Source: Roseiarcus sp963806935
GTDB lineage: Bacteria > Pseudomonadota > Alphaproteobacteria > Rhizobiales > Beijerinckiaceae
Assembly: GCA_963806935.1 (NCBI GenBank)
Contig: CAWEAT010000004.1
Coordinates: forward strand, 62,001 to 126,000
DNA: 64,000 nucleotides
Direction of reading: 5' to 3'
Part shown: piece after piece, positions 1 to 9,549 of the stretch
How positions within the stretch are numbered: position 1 is the first letter of the stretch
How the letters are laid out: every line of letters begins with the position of its first letter
Program-made: the position numbers and the translations under genes
Notes under the pieces: model-generated
What the model saw: the letters and a program-made list of their open reading frames with translations, nothing else
Database searches by the model: none
What the model was told of the DNA's origin: nothing

Positions 1-2
1 GT

Positions 3-164
3 GGCGCGACGATAGTGGTCAACGATGCCGGCGTCACCATCAGCAACGGCAGGGGCGCGACAATCACCCTCCTCGGGCCTGCTGTTTCGATCAATTCGGG
101 AGCGCTCTCGGTTAGCGGCGCGACGGTCATGGTCGATGGCGCGCCGCTGACGACCGGCCCCTAG
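3..164 (+). CDS. C-terminal fragment of phage baseplate protein V / VgrG-like protein (partial)
   Basis: An open frame enters from the left edge and ends at TAG 162-164, giving about 53 residues. They form a short-period pattern of small and beta-branched residues (VTISNG, ITLLGP, VSINSGALSV). This resembles the C-terminal beta-helix of phage gpV and VgrG spike proteins, where motifs such as GVTI and NGGALTV recur. The family call is by resemblance only. The 41 bases before the next gene hold no obvious terminator. Any other beta-helical repeat protein is possible. Confidence 0.45.
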   Translation, partial: GATIVVNDAGVTISNGRGATITLLGPAVSINSGALSVSGATVMVDGAPLTTGP

Positions 165-205
165 AATCGCGAAATCGCCATCATGGCCAACGGGCACAGG
201 TTCCG

Positions 206-1405
206 ATGAACGCGGCCGCCTTGCAACGCCTTGGCTATAGCGTCCCGGCGCTGCGGGCGCTGGCCAGGAAGAGGCTCCCGCGCATGCTGTTCGACATGGT
301 CGACGGAGCCGCCGGCGACGAGATCACCATGCGCCGCAACGAGGAGGCTCTGGCTACAATCGAGCTGGCGCCGAAGCTGCTCGAGGGCGCGCCCACGCGC
401 GACCAATCGATAGAACTCTTCGGCGCCAAGCTTCGTTCGCCGGTCATCATCGGGCCGACCGGGCTCGCGGGGCTCTTATGGCCGCACGCCGAACTCGCCG
501 CGGCCCGCGCTGCGGCGCGGTTCGGGACCGTCTACTGCACGAGCCACGCCTCGACCGCGACCCTCGAGGAGATCGGCGCGGCCACGCCGGGGCCAAAATG
601 GATGCAGGTGTTTCTCTACAAGGACCGTGGCCTCACCGCCGAATTCGCGGCCCGCGCGGCCACGGCCGGATACAAGGCGCTGATTCTCACCGTCGATAAT
701 CAGGTGATGGCGGGCCGCGACCGCGACGCCCGAAACGGGATGACGTTTCCGCTGCGTTGGGGTCCGCGCAACATGCTCGACTTCCTGAGCCGGCCGGGCT
801 GGCTTATGCGCATGGCGCGAACGCCGCAGCCGACGTTCGTCAACTACGGAAAGCGAACCTCGATCATCGCCTTCGGCGCGCTGATGAATGAGCAGCTCGA
901 TCCCGACATTGGCTGGAGCGACGTCGACCGTTTGCGCAGGCAATGGCGCGGGCCCCTCCTTATCAAGGGCCTCCTGCATCCGGACGAGGCGCGCGAAGCG
1001 ATCGACCGCGGCGCCGATGGGATCATCGTCTCCAATCATGGCGGTCGCCAGCTCGACGGCGCGGTCGCCACGATCCGCGCGCTGCCGGGAGTGGTCGAGG
1101 CGATCGGCGGCCGAGCGCCGGTCATGATCGACGGCGGCTTCCGCCGCGGCGTCGACGTCGTCAAGGCGCTGGCGCTCGGGGCGCGGGCGGTCATGATCGG
1201 CCGTCCGCACCTCTGGGGTGTCGCCTGCGCGGGCGAGGACGGTGTGTTCTGGGTGCTTGAGCTCTTCCAGCGCGAGATCGATCGCGCGCTCGCGCTCGGC
1301 GGCTGGGACGGCGTCGCCAGGCTCGACCCGAGCATTTTTTTTCACCCGCAAGCCGCCGCCGGCGATCGGGGCGGAGCGCCGGCGCAAAACCAGTCCGGAT
1401 ATTGA
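206..1405 (+). CDS. FMN-dependent alpha-hydroxy-acid dehydrogenase (LldD/mandelate dehydrogenase family)
   Basis: The 399-residue protein has the normal length of this TIM-barrel FMN family, which oxidises L-2-hydroxy acids (lactate, mandelate, glycolate) to 2-oxo acids. The signature SNHGGRQLD contains the expected active-site His at about residue 278, followed by an FMN-phosphate-type region (MIDGGFRRGVDVVKALALGA). The N-terminal MLFDMVDGAAGDE segment matches the family start. Substrate cannot be read from sequence. No strong Shine-Dalgarno precedes the ATG at 206. The gene stands alone and converges on the permease that ends at 1407. Confidence 0.88.
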   Translation: MNAAALQRLGYSVPALRALARKRLPRMLFDMVDGAAGDEITMRRNEEALATIELAPKLLEGAPTRDQSIELFGAKLRSPVIIGPTGLAGLLWPHAELAAARAAARFGTVYCTSHASTATLEEIGAATPGPKWMQVFLYKDRGLTAEFAARAATAGYKALILTVDNQVMAGRDRDARNGMTFPLRWGPRNMLDFLSRPGWLMRMARTPQPTFVNYGKRTSIIAFGALMNEQLDPDIGWSDVDRLRRQWRGPLLIKGLLHPDEAREAIDRGADGIIVSNHGGRQLDGAVATIRALPGVVEAIGGRAPVMIDGGFRRGVDVVKALALGARAVMIGRPHLWGVACAGEDGVFWVLELFQREIDRALALGGWDGVARLDPSIFFHPQAAAGDRGGAPAQNQSGY

Positions 1406-1406
1406 C

Positions 1407-3002
1407 CTATTCTGCCGGCTGTTCCTGCAATTCGCCATGGCCGTGCAACTCGATCGCAGCCGGGGACACATGCGCGAATTTGGCGAAGCAGTAGAGCATG
1501 ACGGCAATGCCGAGATAGCTCAACGACACGACAGGCGACTGTCCGATGCCTAGATCCTCGGCGTGGATCAGGCCGAAGAACGTTAAGATCGACCCCGCAA
1601 GCGCAAACGCCGCGGCCTTCTCGAGCTGACGTTCGATGATGAAGACGGTGACCGCGCCGAGGACGATGCCTGCGAGCGTGGCGCCGCCGCCGAGCGTCTC
1701 CAAACCCTTGTAGAGGACGCCCGTATTTCCGAGCTTATCGAAGCCGACTGTGGCCGCATTGGTGCCCGCGGCGCCAAGAGCGCCGTCAATCATGGTTTTG
1801 CCCCAGGCGGCGATCTGCGGAATCATCGCCAGGATGATCGCCGGCGCATGGCTCCTTGGCGTCTCCTGGAAGGCCTGGGAGCCGATCAGCATGCCAATGT
1901 AGAGCAGGATCGGCAGGATCGCGACAACGGGGATGAGGCTCGAGACCAGGGCCACGATCCCGAGCCACGTCAGCACCAGCACCATCACGCCGGTCGCCGC
2001 CGAATAGCCGATCCGCCCGCCCATCGCCTTCCAGCCCGGATGGCCGATATAGACCGCGTTGATGAACGGATTGCCAAGGAGGCAACCGATCAGGCTTATG
2101 ACGCCGTCGGCCGTCAACACTTGCGTCGTTGGAAACGAGTCGCCCGCCGCCGCGGCGCTTTCGACGTTGTCCATCGCCTCGACGAGATCATAGATGCCGA
2201 ACGGAATCGCGGTCACCAATATGATGCCGATGAACTTGAAGCCTGAAAAGACGTGGCCGACGGCCGGTATCGGAAACGAGAAGCCAAAATGTGAAAAGGC
2301 GTCGCCGACGCTTCCGACGCTCAAACCGCCATAGCCGAGACCGAAAATGTTCGATCCCCAGGCGATGAGCGTGCCAGCCGCGATCGCAATCAGGCCGCCC
2401 GGCACGTCCTGGAAATAGCGTACGCCGCCGAACCAATTGGCCAGGATGATTGCGAAGCACACCATGCCTATGAGCGGCGTCTCGAACACGAGGAGGCCGG
2501 GCCGCATCGAAATAAAGGTGATGGAAATGCCGGCGAGCGAGCCGAGCAGCGCTGCGCGCGGCGTGATCCTGCGAATCACCGGCGCGATGAAACCGCCCGC
2601 CATCAAAACGAAGCTCTGGACGAAGACCCAAGTGAGGCCAGCCTCCCACGCCTGGATCGGATCGTTCGTCCGGAGCAGGATTGGCAGCATGACCACGAAA
2701 GTGACTACGAACATATGTGGCACGCTGGTGCCGGACGGGAGAGCGCAGACATCCGTTCGGCCGGTCTTCTGGGCGAGACGATACGCCAGCCATGCGTAAT
2801 AGACCGTGCTGAGGAACAACATCAGCCCAAGAGCGGGAAGAATCCTGCCGAAGACCAGCGAATCCGGCATCTTTAGGACGAAGCGCAGAAGCCCGGTCAA
2901 AACGAGAACGTTGACCAGAATATTGGTGCCGAAGCCGAAGAAGGCGTTCCAGTCGCCCGGAACCCAATAGCGCTCGCGTCCAGTCGCCATCGTCGCTGAC
3001 AT
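1407..3002 (-). CDS. Polytopic permease, AzgA/NCS2-like (xanthine/uracil type)
   Basis: The 531-residue protein has about 12 hydrophobic segments and a hydrophilic N-terminus. The sequence resembles nucleobase permeases (conserved stretches PSGTSVPHMFVV and TPRAALLGSLAGISITF). I start it at ATG 3002 because AAGGAG lies 6-11 bases upstream; the same frame runs open for 55 more codons without family features. It begins 29 bp after the cysteine hydrolase gene on the same strand, so the two probably form an operon. That suggests uptake of a ureido or nucleobase-type compound. The exact substrate is unknown. Confidence 0.72.
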   Translation of the reverse strand: MSATMATGRERYWVPGDWNAFFGFGTNILVNVLVLTGLLRFVLKMPDSLVFGRILPALGLMLFLSTVYYAWLAYRLAQKTGRTDVCALPSGTSVPHMFVVTFVVMLPILLRTNDPIQAWEAGLTWVFVQSFVLMAGGFIAPVIRRITPRAALLGSLAGISITFISMRPGLLVFETPLIGMVCFAIILANWFGGVRYFQDVPGGLIAIAAGTLIAWGSNIFGLGYGGLSVGSVGDAFSHFGFSFPIPAVGHVFSGFKFIGIILVTAIPFGIYDLVEAMDNVESAAAAGDSFPTTQVLTADGVISLIGCLLGNPFINAVYIGHPGWKAMGGRIGYSAATGVMVLVLTWLGIVALVSSLIPVVAILPILLYIGMLIGSQAFQETPRSHAPAIILAMIPQIAAWGKTMIDGALGAAGTNAATVGFDKLGNTGVLYKGLETLGGGATLAGIVLGAVTVFIIERQLEKAAAFALAGSILTFFGLIHAEDLGIGQSPVVSLSYLGIAVMLYCFAKFAHVSPAAIELHGHGELQEQPAE

Positions 3003-3031
3003 TGCTCCGCTCCTTCCGTCCTTCGTCTCAC

Positions 3032-3721
3032 TCAGTGCCGGCTCTTCCACTCCGCCAAGGCCTCGATCACCCTTCCAGAACTCGACACCCAGCCGAAGAT
3101 GCCGCCCTGGGCTTTGATCATTTTCAGTCCCATTTCGTGAAACTCGGGAAAGTACGACCCGACGCAATCTTCCAACACGAGGCAGTCGTACCCGCGGTCG
3201 TTGGCCTCCCGAACCGTGGTATTGACACAGACCTCGGTCGTGACCCCGGTGACGATCAGCTGCTTCACATCCCGGTGTTGCAGGATTGAATGCAGATCAG
3301 TGGCGTGGAACGCGCCCTTGCCGGGCTTGTCGATCACCGGTTCGCCCGGGGCGGGATAAAGCTCCGGGATGATGTCGTGACCGGCTTCGCCCCGAACGAG
3401 AATGCGGCCCATCGGCCCTTCGTCCCCGATCGTGGTCTTGCTTCCGCCGCGAACCTTCTTGGCCGGCGGCAAATCGCTGAGATCTGGCCGATGTCCCTCC
3501 CGCGTATGGAGGGCGGGAAGACCGGCAGCGCGCCAAGCCGCCAGCAGCCTGCGATTAGGTTCGATGGTCCGACGCAATTGGGAAACGTCGTTACCGAGCA
3601 TTTCGCCAAACCCGCCGGGCTCGAGAAAATCGCGTTGCATGTCGATGATCAAAAGTGCGCACTGCTGAGGGGCGAGCGCGAAGGCGTAAGGTTCAGCCGC
3701 AAGGCCTATTGTCTTGCTCAT
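3032..3721 (-). CDS. Isochorismatase-family cysteine hydrolase, biuret-amidohydrolase-like
   Basis: The 229-residue protein has the expected Asp-Lys-Cys triad: Asp27 in IIDMQRDF, Lys135 in DKPGKGAF and Cys165 in TTEVCVNTT. Stretches such as HTREGHRPDLSDLP, DIIPELYP and REANDRGYDCLVLEDC closely match my memory of rhizobial biuret amidohydrolase BiuH, which converts biuret to allophanate and ammonia. Related ureidoacrylate or N-carbamoyl hydrolases remain possible. The start is set at ATG 3721 where family similarity begins; the longer frame to 4054 looks non-coding. A permease gene follows at 29 bp. Confidence 0.8.
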   Translation of the reverse strand: MSKTIGLAAEPYAFALAPQQCALLIIDMQRDFLEPGGFGEMLGNDVSQLRRTIEPNRRLLAAWRAAGLPALHTREGHRPDLSDLPPAKKVRGGSKTTIGDEGPMGRILVRGEAGHDIIPELYPAPGEPVIDKPGKGAFHATDLHSILQHRDVKQLIVTGVTTEVCVNTTVREANDRGYDCLVLEDCVGSYFPEFHEMGLKMIKAQGGIFGWVSSSGRVIEALAEWKSRH

Positions 3722-4424
3722 GCTCGAAGCCGCGGATTCTTGATAACGGCAGCCATCGATGATCCCGAGCGCACCGGCCGGAATTCTGCTCTCGACATTT
3801 TCGGTCCCCCGCCGGACAACTCCTCGCTGACCCCGACGCAAGGATCGTGCCTGACGAGTCGACGAACGCGTTCGTCCCTGGCGGCGGCCACCTCGCCCTT
3901 CGCGACGGAGGCGCGGCGCCACTCGATCGGCCGCGCCGTGGAACGTGAGAGCCCCTGCTTCGGCAGCGGAACGATTTCTCGATGAGACGGATCGGAGTTC
4001 CCGAGATTTCTGTTCGATCGTGGGAAATATGTCCGCGCGACGCCGGAGCGGCATTGCTCATCGTGCGGGTTTCGCTGCCGATATTATATGCTGCGGCGCC
4101 CAACGACCGGGCTGGCGAGCGGAGGCATGCGCAACGCGAGCCGAGCGGCCGTCCATCACCCATTTATCGGAGCGGAGCACAGTCCTCGCCGCGCGTTGGG
4201 CCTTTTTCGCGTGTCGCCTTGTCGGGGCACGGTCGGCGCACGCTTCGCAACTTCATGGCATCGGCGATGGGCCGAACCAGACCCGAACCGATCCAGTGGC
4301 ATTCTCAGGTCCGTTCTCCTCCAGACGAGTTGAATTCGAAACGTTCCCGCATTTCCGCCGCAGGAACACCGCGGATGGCTATCGGACAGGCAAGGCGTTG
4401 CGGCCGCAGTTCATATCGCCCGGC
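3722..4424. other. Intergenic region without supported gene
   Basis: About 700 bp separate the two minus-strand genes. Several overlapping open frames exist on both strands, but all are Arg/Ser-rich and show no family features, as expected of GC-rich non-coding DNA. It must hold the promoter of the hydrolase-permease pair. I cannot point to a specific element. Confidence 0.5.
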
Positions 4425-5795
4425 TTACGGCGACAGCTCCCCGAAGACCGTCGGCACGAGCTCGGACACTGTGGGGTGGATTGCGACGACGCGCCTGTAA
4501 GCTGTCGCGGTAACGCCCGCGGCCATCGCTTCGATAACGCCGTGGATCGCCTCGTCGCCGCCGGGGCCAAGGATCGCGGCGCCGAGGATTGCGTCGCTTT
4601 GACCGTCGACGACCACTTTCATGAACCCCTGCGTCTCGCCCTTCTCCACCGCGCGCGCAACGCGCGTCATCGGCCGCTTGCCGACGCGGACGGCGTGCCC
4701 TTTCGCTTTCGCCTCCGCTTCCGTCAGTCCGACCCGTCCGAGCGGAGGATCGACATAGAGCGCGTAGACCGGGATGCGATCGGTCACCCTGCGCCGCGCG
4801 CCGTCGAAGAGGTTCCCCGCGACAATCTCGTAATCGTTATAGGCCGTGTGGGTGAAGGCGCCGCGGCCATTGCAGTCGCCGAGCGCCCAGATGTGCGGGA
4901 CGCTGGTCCGCAGTTCGTCGTCGACCGCGATGTAGCCGCCCGCGTCGACCGCGACGCCCGCCGCATCAAGCCCGAGATCGTCGGTGTTCGGTCTGCGGCC
5001 GACGGCGACGAGCACATGCGAGCCCACCACGAAGGGCTCGCCGCTTTGGCAGGTGACGCCGACCTCGACGTCTTCGCCGCGCGCGGCGAAGCGGATGCAC
5101 TCCGCATCGCAGCGAACGGTGATTCCCTCCGCCTCCAGGATGCCGCGAACCGCATCGGAGATGTCCGGGTCTTCTCTTGCGACGAGACGCGGCGCCTTCT
5201 CGATCACGGTGACATCGGCGCCCAGTCGCCGGAAAATCTGGGCAAACTCGAGACCGATGTAGCTGCCGCCGACAATCGCCAGATGACGCGGCAGAGTATC
5301 GAGTTCGAGCAGGGTCGAGTTCGTCAGCGCGCGGACTTGATCGACGCCGGGAAAATCTGGGACCGCGGCCCGGGCCCCTACGTTGATGAAGACCCAATCG
5401 GCCTCGAGCGTTTCGCCCGCGACTTCGATCGCTTTTGGGGAGACGAAGCGGGCGTGGCCCTCGATCACCTTGCAGTTGGCCATGCTCCCGAGCCAGGACT
5501 CGAGGCCCCCGCGCTTTTCGCCGACGATGCTCTTCGTGCGCGCCATGACAGCCGCGAAATTGACGCCGACCGGTCCAGTGCTGACACCGAAGTCGGCGGC
5601 GCGCCGGGAGAGATGGGCCGCATAGGCGCTCGCGACGAGAGTCTTGGTGGGAGTGCATCCCACATTCACGCAGGTCCCGCCGAGGAGCTTGCGCTCGACA
5701 AGAGCGACCGTCTTGCCCTTGCTGGCGAGCCGTCCGGCCATCGGCGGTCCTGCCTGGCCCGCCCCTATGACAATGGCGTCGAAGCGACAATTCAT
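4425..5795 (-). CDS. FAD-dependent pyridine nucleotide-disulfide oxidoreductase (MerA-like, without HMA domain)
   Basis: The 456-residue protein has an N-terminal FAD-binding GxGxxG (GAGQAG, residues 11-16), the redox-active CVNVGC with Cys42 and Cys47, a central NAD(P)-binding segment (VGGSYIGLEFAQIFRRLGADVTVIE) and a C-terminal HPTVSELVPT with the His-Glu pair of the family. It lacks both the N-terminal heavy-metal-binding domain and the C-terminal Cys pair of mercuric reductase, so mercury reduction is not indicated. It is more likely a generic disulfide or quinone reductase of class I. Confidence 0.85.
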   Translation of the reverse strand: MNCRFDAIVIGAGQAGPPMAGRLASKGKTVALVERKLLGGTCVNVGCTPTKTLVASAYAAHLSRRAADFGVSTGPVGVNFAAVMARTKSIVGEKRGGLESWLGSMANCKVIEGHARFVSPKAIEVAGETLEADWVFINVGARAAVPDFPGVDQVRALTNSTLLELDTLPRHLAIVGGSYIGLEFAQIFRRLGADVTVIEKAPRLVAREDPDISDAVRGILEAEGITVRCDAECIRFAARGEDVEVGVTCQSGEPFVVGSHVLVAVGRRPNTDDLGLDAAGVAVDAGGYIAVDDELRTSVPHIWALGDCNGRGAFTHTAYNDYEIVAGNLFDGARRRVTDRIPVYALYVDPPLGRVGLTEAEAKAKGHAVRVGKRPMTRVARAVEKGETQGFMKVVVDGQSDAILGAAILGPGGDEAIHGVIEAMAAGVTATAYRRVVAIHPTVSELVPTVFGELSP

Positions 5796-5988
5796 CGGAG
5801 CGCCCGCCTAGTCCTTCGGAGCGGCGGTCGCGGACCGTTTTTTCACATCGAATTCAGGCACAGACAATGCCCCGACGCCAGAGCCGGACTGACACTAACG
5901 TCTCGGCTGCTCTATCGTCTACTGCCGGCCGCGAAGGCTGCGCAATAGTTGAAGGCGGAGTTCACACGAACCGTCGAAGGAGCCTGAC

Positions 5989-7741
5989 ATGGCGCGATTG
6001 TTGTCGGTCAACGTCGGTCTACCTCGGGACATCGTCTGGAAGGGCATGACGGTGCACACCGGCGTCTGGAAGGACGCCGTGCGAGGACGCTGTCGCGTCG
6101 GTAGGTTGAACCTCGAGGGAGACGGTCAGGGCGATCTCGCCGGGCACGGAGGGGAGCACCGCGCGGTCTTCGTCTACCAGATCGAAGTCCTACTCCTACT
6201 GGCAGGAACAGCTGCGAAGGAGCGACTTTGTCTACGGACAATTCGGCGAGAACTTCACAGTCGAAGACCTGCCTGACGACCGCGTCTGCATCGGCGATCG
6301 CTATCGGATCGGGAGCGCCCTATTCGAGGTCACGCAGCCAAGGGTCACCTGCTACCGCATCGGCATTCGCATGAGTGAGTCCCGGATGCCAGCACTCCTG
6401 ACGTCCAGCGGGCGACCCGGATTCTACTTTCGCGTGCTGGAGGAGGGAGAGGTTGGCGCCGGCGATGAAATCGTGAAGGTCGGGGAGGACAAGGCGCGGA
6501 TGTCGGTCGCAGAGGTGAACGCGTTGCTCTACTCGCCCCAGCATCCGCGCGATCGGCTGGAACGAGTATCGCAGATTGCCGCGCTTTCGTCTGGCTGGAG
6601 GTCGTCGTTCCTCGCGTTGCTGCGCAGTCGGTCGGACGGCAACGCGGGGCTCGCGCCGGCAGCGGCTGCGCACCCGGCCGCGCCCGGATTTCAGCCGCTG
6701 AAGGTGACGGAGATTGAGCCGGAATCGGCCGATGTTGTGTCGGTGACGATGCAGCACCCCGACGGCGAGCCGTTGCCGGAAGCGCTGCCTGGCCAGTACG
6801 TCGTGCTGCTCCTTCGACCAAGCGTCGGCGGCGCGCCGCTCTTTCGCAGCTACTCGCTTTCGGGACCCGTCTTGACGGACCGCTATCGGATCAGCGTCAA
6901 GGTCGAGCCGAACGGCGTGGCCGGCTCGTACATAAGGGACCACGTGCGAGCGGGCGATCTTCTCGAGGTCAGTTCGCCGCGCGGAAGCTTCATCCTGCGA
7001 TCCGGCGAGGGGCCCGTGGCGTTTCTCAGCGCGGGCATCGGGGCGACGCCTGTCCTCGCGATGCTCTACGGCATGCAGGCGGCGCGCTCGACGCGCCCGG
7101 TGCTGTGGCTGCATGCCGCACGCGACGGAAAACACTTTCCGTTCGCCGCCGAGGTTCGGCGCCTTGTCTCGAGCCTGGCGCGTGGTCGCAGCTATGTCTG
7201 TTTCAGCCGGCCCGAGGTCGCCGACCGCCTGGGAACGGATTTTGACGCCGCGGGCTATCTCTCGCGGGCGATGTTCGACAAAGTCGGTCTGACGCCAGAC
7301 GCTGAGGTCTATTTATGTGGGCCAGGCCCATTCATGGCGGACGTGGGGACGGCCCTGACCGAGTTCGGGGTGACGTCCGACCGCGTTTACACCGAGATTT
7401 TCAACGGCGGCGAGTCGTCGATGCCGGGGGTCGTCGGCGCCGTGAAGAAGGCTCCGCATCGGCCCCCGGTCGACCTCGAAACCGGGCCCATCGTCTCGTT
7501 CGCGCGCAGCGGCGTAACCGCCCACTGGAATTCGTCCGCCTATCAGAGCGTGCTGGAACTGGCCGAGGCGTGCGACATCCCGGTGCGCTGGGCATGCCGG
7601 GCGGGTGTCTGCCACAGCTGCGAAAGCGGTCTCGTCTCGGGAAAGGTCGCGTACGAGCCTCAACCGCTCGATTTGCCCGCGACAGGCAATCTGCTCATCT
7701 GCTGTTCGCGTCCGGTCGGCGACGTCGTTGTCGATCTGTGA
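5989..7741 (+). CDS. MOSC domain-ferredoxin reductase fusion protein, frameshifted near 6187
   Basis: A YiiM-like MOSC domain begins at ATG 5989 (GDGQGDLAGHGGEHRAVFVY). Its frame is lost near 6187, where one extra base separates QIE from SYSYWQEQL; removing it gives a continuous 583-residue protein. The second part has an FAD-binding reductase module (RSYSLSGP, GIGATPVLAML), an NAD-binding region (YLCGPGPFMADV) and a C-terminal plant-type 2Fe-2S domain with CRAGVCHSCE and a distal Cys. This architecture is known in bacteria. MOSC domains handle molybdenum-cofactor sulfur or N-hydroxylated bases, so an electron-delivery partner in the same chain is plausible. Its substrate is unknown. The stretch from 6371 is open on its own. 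Confidence 0.8.
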
Positions 7742-8581
7742 CGGCCAGGTCTCCTGCCGCGCCCGCGGCAGCGTAGGCCGGTCGCTCGTTGCACCTCCCG
7801 CACCTGAACGCTCGTCGATCCGCCGCTATTGGCGCAATTTATGCATTGCCTGATGGCCGCGATGCGGTCCTTCAGTCGCCTTCGTCATGCGCAGGAATTG
7901 CATGCTATCCGCCCGAAGCGAGCTTCGGCGCTGTCGGCATTCCATTTCGCGACTAGACTTGTTGCGAGGTCCCGGATCATGACTGCGAACGTCCGGACTG
8001 TCGAGGACAAGCAGTCTCGGTTTCTCGCGGGCCGCAGGAGAGGCTTGCGACTTGGACAGTCGAGGTTCATCATCGCGCGAAAGCCTGCTAATGTTGCTAT
8101 GGGATTCTGACCGCGCCAGGCCAGTAGCGGATAGACATGCACTTGGTCGGCCGACTAGACAGGTCGTGCATGACATCAACCATGAAGACCCAAATGAACG
8201 CCGTCGTGCGCAGGTTCGCAACGCTGCTCGCTGCCCTCGAGGTCCCGAACGGCCAAGAGCGCAATTCCGATCTGGTTGCGAAGATCCTCGCGCAAACGGA
8301 ACGAGACGCCCTCCGTTCAGGCCTCGAACCTGGGCGGATGGCGTTCGGATCGTGTAATGCTTGACGAGCGCGGCGCTGGTCCAGGCGTGTACGCTCCGGC
8401 GCTCCAGTTCGTGGACGAAGATGGAGGTTCCGTCGGCGCCACGGAAACGATCCGGACACGCCCCGGACTCCTGATGTTTCTCTCGTCGCTGTTTCATCAA
8501 GTACGCCCCTACCGAGGGTCGGCCCTACGCATTTCGATCGCTTTCAACCGCAGCTTTTAAGCGCGACCGGAGCGTTCGCAC
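7742..8581. other. Intergenic region with no confident gene
   Basis: About 840 bp between the MOSC fusion and the DeoR regulator. Open frames exist on both strands, including one of 224 codons on minus, but they are compositionally random (Arg/Ser-rich). The only faintly protein-like stretch is on plus at about 8182-8364 (ATG within 8137-8364; segment AVVRRFATLLAALEVPN). I recognise no family in it and would not call a gene. The regulator's promoter must lie here. Confidence 0.4.
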
Positions 8582-9412
8582 ATGGCCACTCCTCCCTCCT
8601 CCCGCGCCTCAAATACTCGTCAGTCGCAGATTGTCACGTTGTTGCGACAGGCTGGTCGTGTCGAGGTCGAGGATCTCGCTTCGCATTTCGGAGTTGCGGT
8701 CCAGACGATCCGGCGAGACCTCAACGAGCTCAGCGAGGCGCGCCGGGTGGTGCGGGTGCATGGCGGCGCGATCGTCGCTTCGGGAGTTGAGAATCTTTCT
8801 TACGAGGCCCGCCAGCACGTCGCGCATCCGCACAAGAGGTTGATCGGAGAAGCCGCCGCCCGGCTTATCCCTGACAACTCGTCGCTGTTCATCAACATCG
8901 GCACCACGACCGAGGAGGTCGCCAAGGCCCTCGTCGGGCATTCCGGGCTTCTTGTGATAACGAACAATCTTCATGTTGCGAACGAACTTTATCGCAATAA
9001 GACGATCGAGGTCTTTGTGACCGGTGGAACAATTCGACAGAGAGATGGCGGCGTCGTCGGCGCCGTGACAGTGTCGCAGATCGAGCAGTTCCGAGTCGAT
9101 ATCGCTGTCGTCGGCACCTCCGCCATAGACCAGAACGGCACGCTCCTGGATTTCGACATCAGGGAGGTTGAAATCTCGCGCGCCATCATCGAGCACGCGA
9201 GACGGGTGTTCCTCGTCGCAGACAGCAGCAAATTCTCGCGCACAGCCCCGGTTCGGATCGCTCACTTGTCCGAGATCGACGTCTTGATCACCGATCGGCT
9301 GCCCTCCCTGGCCGTCCTCGAGATGTGCGAGAAATGTGAGGTGGAGGTGATCGAGACCGGCGGGCCGATCGAGATCGATGCGCTAGGATCGCGCGCCAAT
9401 AGCGCTGTTTAG
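8582..9412 (+). CDS. DeoR/GlpR-family transcriptional regulator
   Basis: The 276-residue protein has an N-terminal DeoR-type winged helix-turn-helix (about residues 14-70, with VAVQTIRRDLNEL as recognition region and RVHGGA closing it). A C-terminal DeoR sensor domain follows, with the phosphate-binding-like IGTTTEEVA and the typical DFDIREVEISRAII segment. Such proteins usually repress sugar or sugar-phosphate genes and are released by a phosphorylated ligand. No co-directional target gene lies next to it, because an IS21 remnant follows. The target is therefore unknown. Confidence 0.88.
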   Translation: MATPPSSRASNTRQSQIVTLLRQAGRVEVEDLASHFGVAVQTIRRDLNELSEARRVVRVHGGAIVASGVENLSYEARQHVAHPHKRLIGEAAARLIPDNSSLFINIGTTTEEVAKALVGHSGLLVITNNLHVANELYRNKTIEVFVTGGTIRQRDGGVVGAVTVSQIEQFRVDIAVVGTSAIDQNGTLLDFDIREVEISRAIIEHARRVFLVADSSKFSRTAPVRIAHLSEIDVLITDRLPSLAVLEMCEKCEVEVIETGGPIEIDALGSRANSAV

Positions 9413-9549
9413 CGCTCGTTTTCCGCTTCAGGCAATTCTCGTTCCGATAGGCTCGGTCAAATCGGACCCTCCTGATCGCTTAGGGGGCCGAGCTCGAAAC
9501 GCTGATTGTGGAGACATAGCCAAAATGTCTGGCGTATTTTTCATGAAAG

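Noticed and set aside
476..1507. A 343-codon minus-strand frame over the hydroxy-acid dehydrogenase
   Set aside because: The plus-strand gene has the FMN-family motif; the antisense frame has none.
4425..5795. Mercuric reductase assignment for the flavoprotein
   Set aside because: It has the CxxxxC redox pair but lacks the HMA domain and the C-terminal Cys pair, and no mer genes are nearby.
3945..5948. A 667-codon plus-strand open frame
   Set aside because: It lies antisense to the MerA-like flavoprotein gene. It is Arg/Asp-rich with no family features, typical of antisense frames in GC-rich DNA.
7826..8500. A 224-codon minus-strand frame in the 840-bp gap
   Set aside because: The sequence is compositionally random, has no recognised motif and no ribosome site, so it is not called as a gene.
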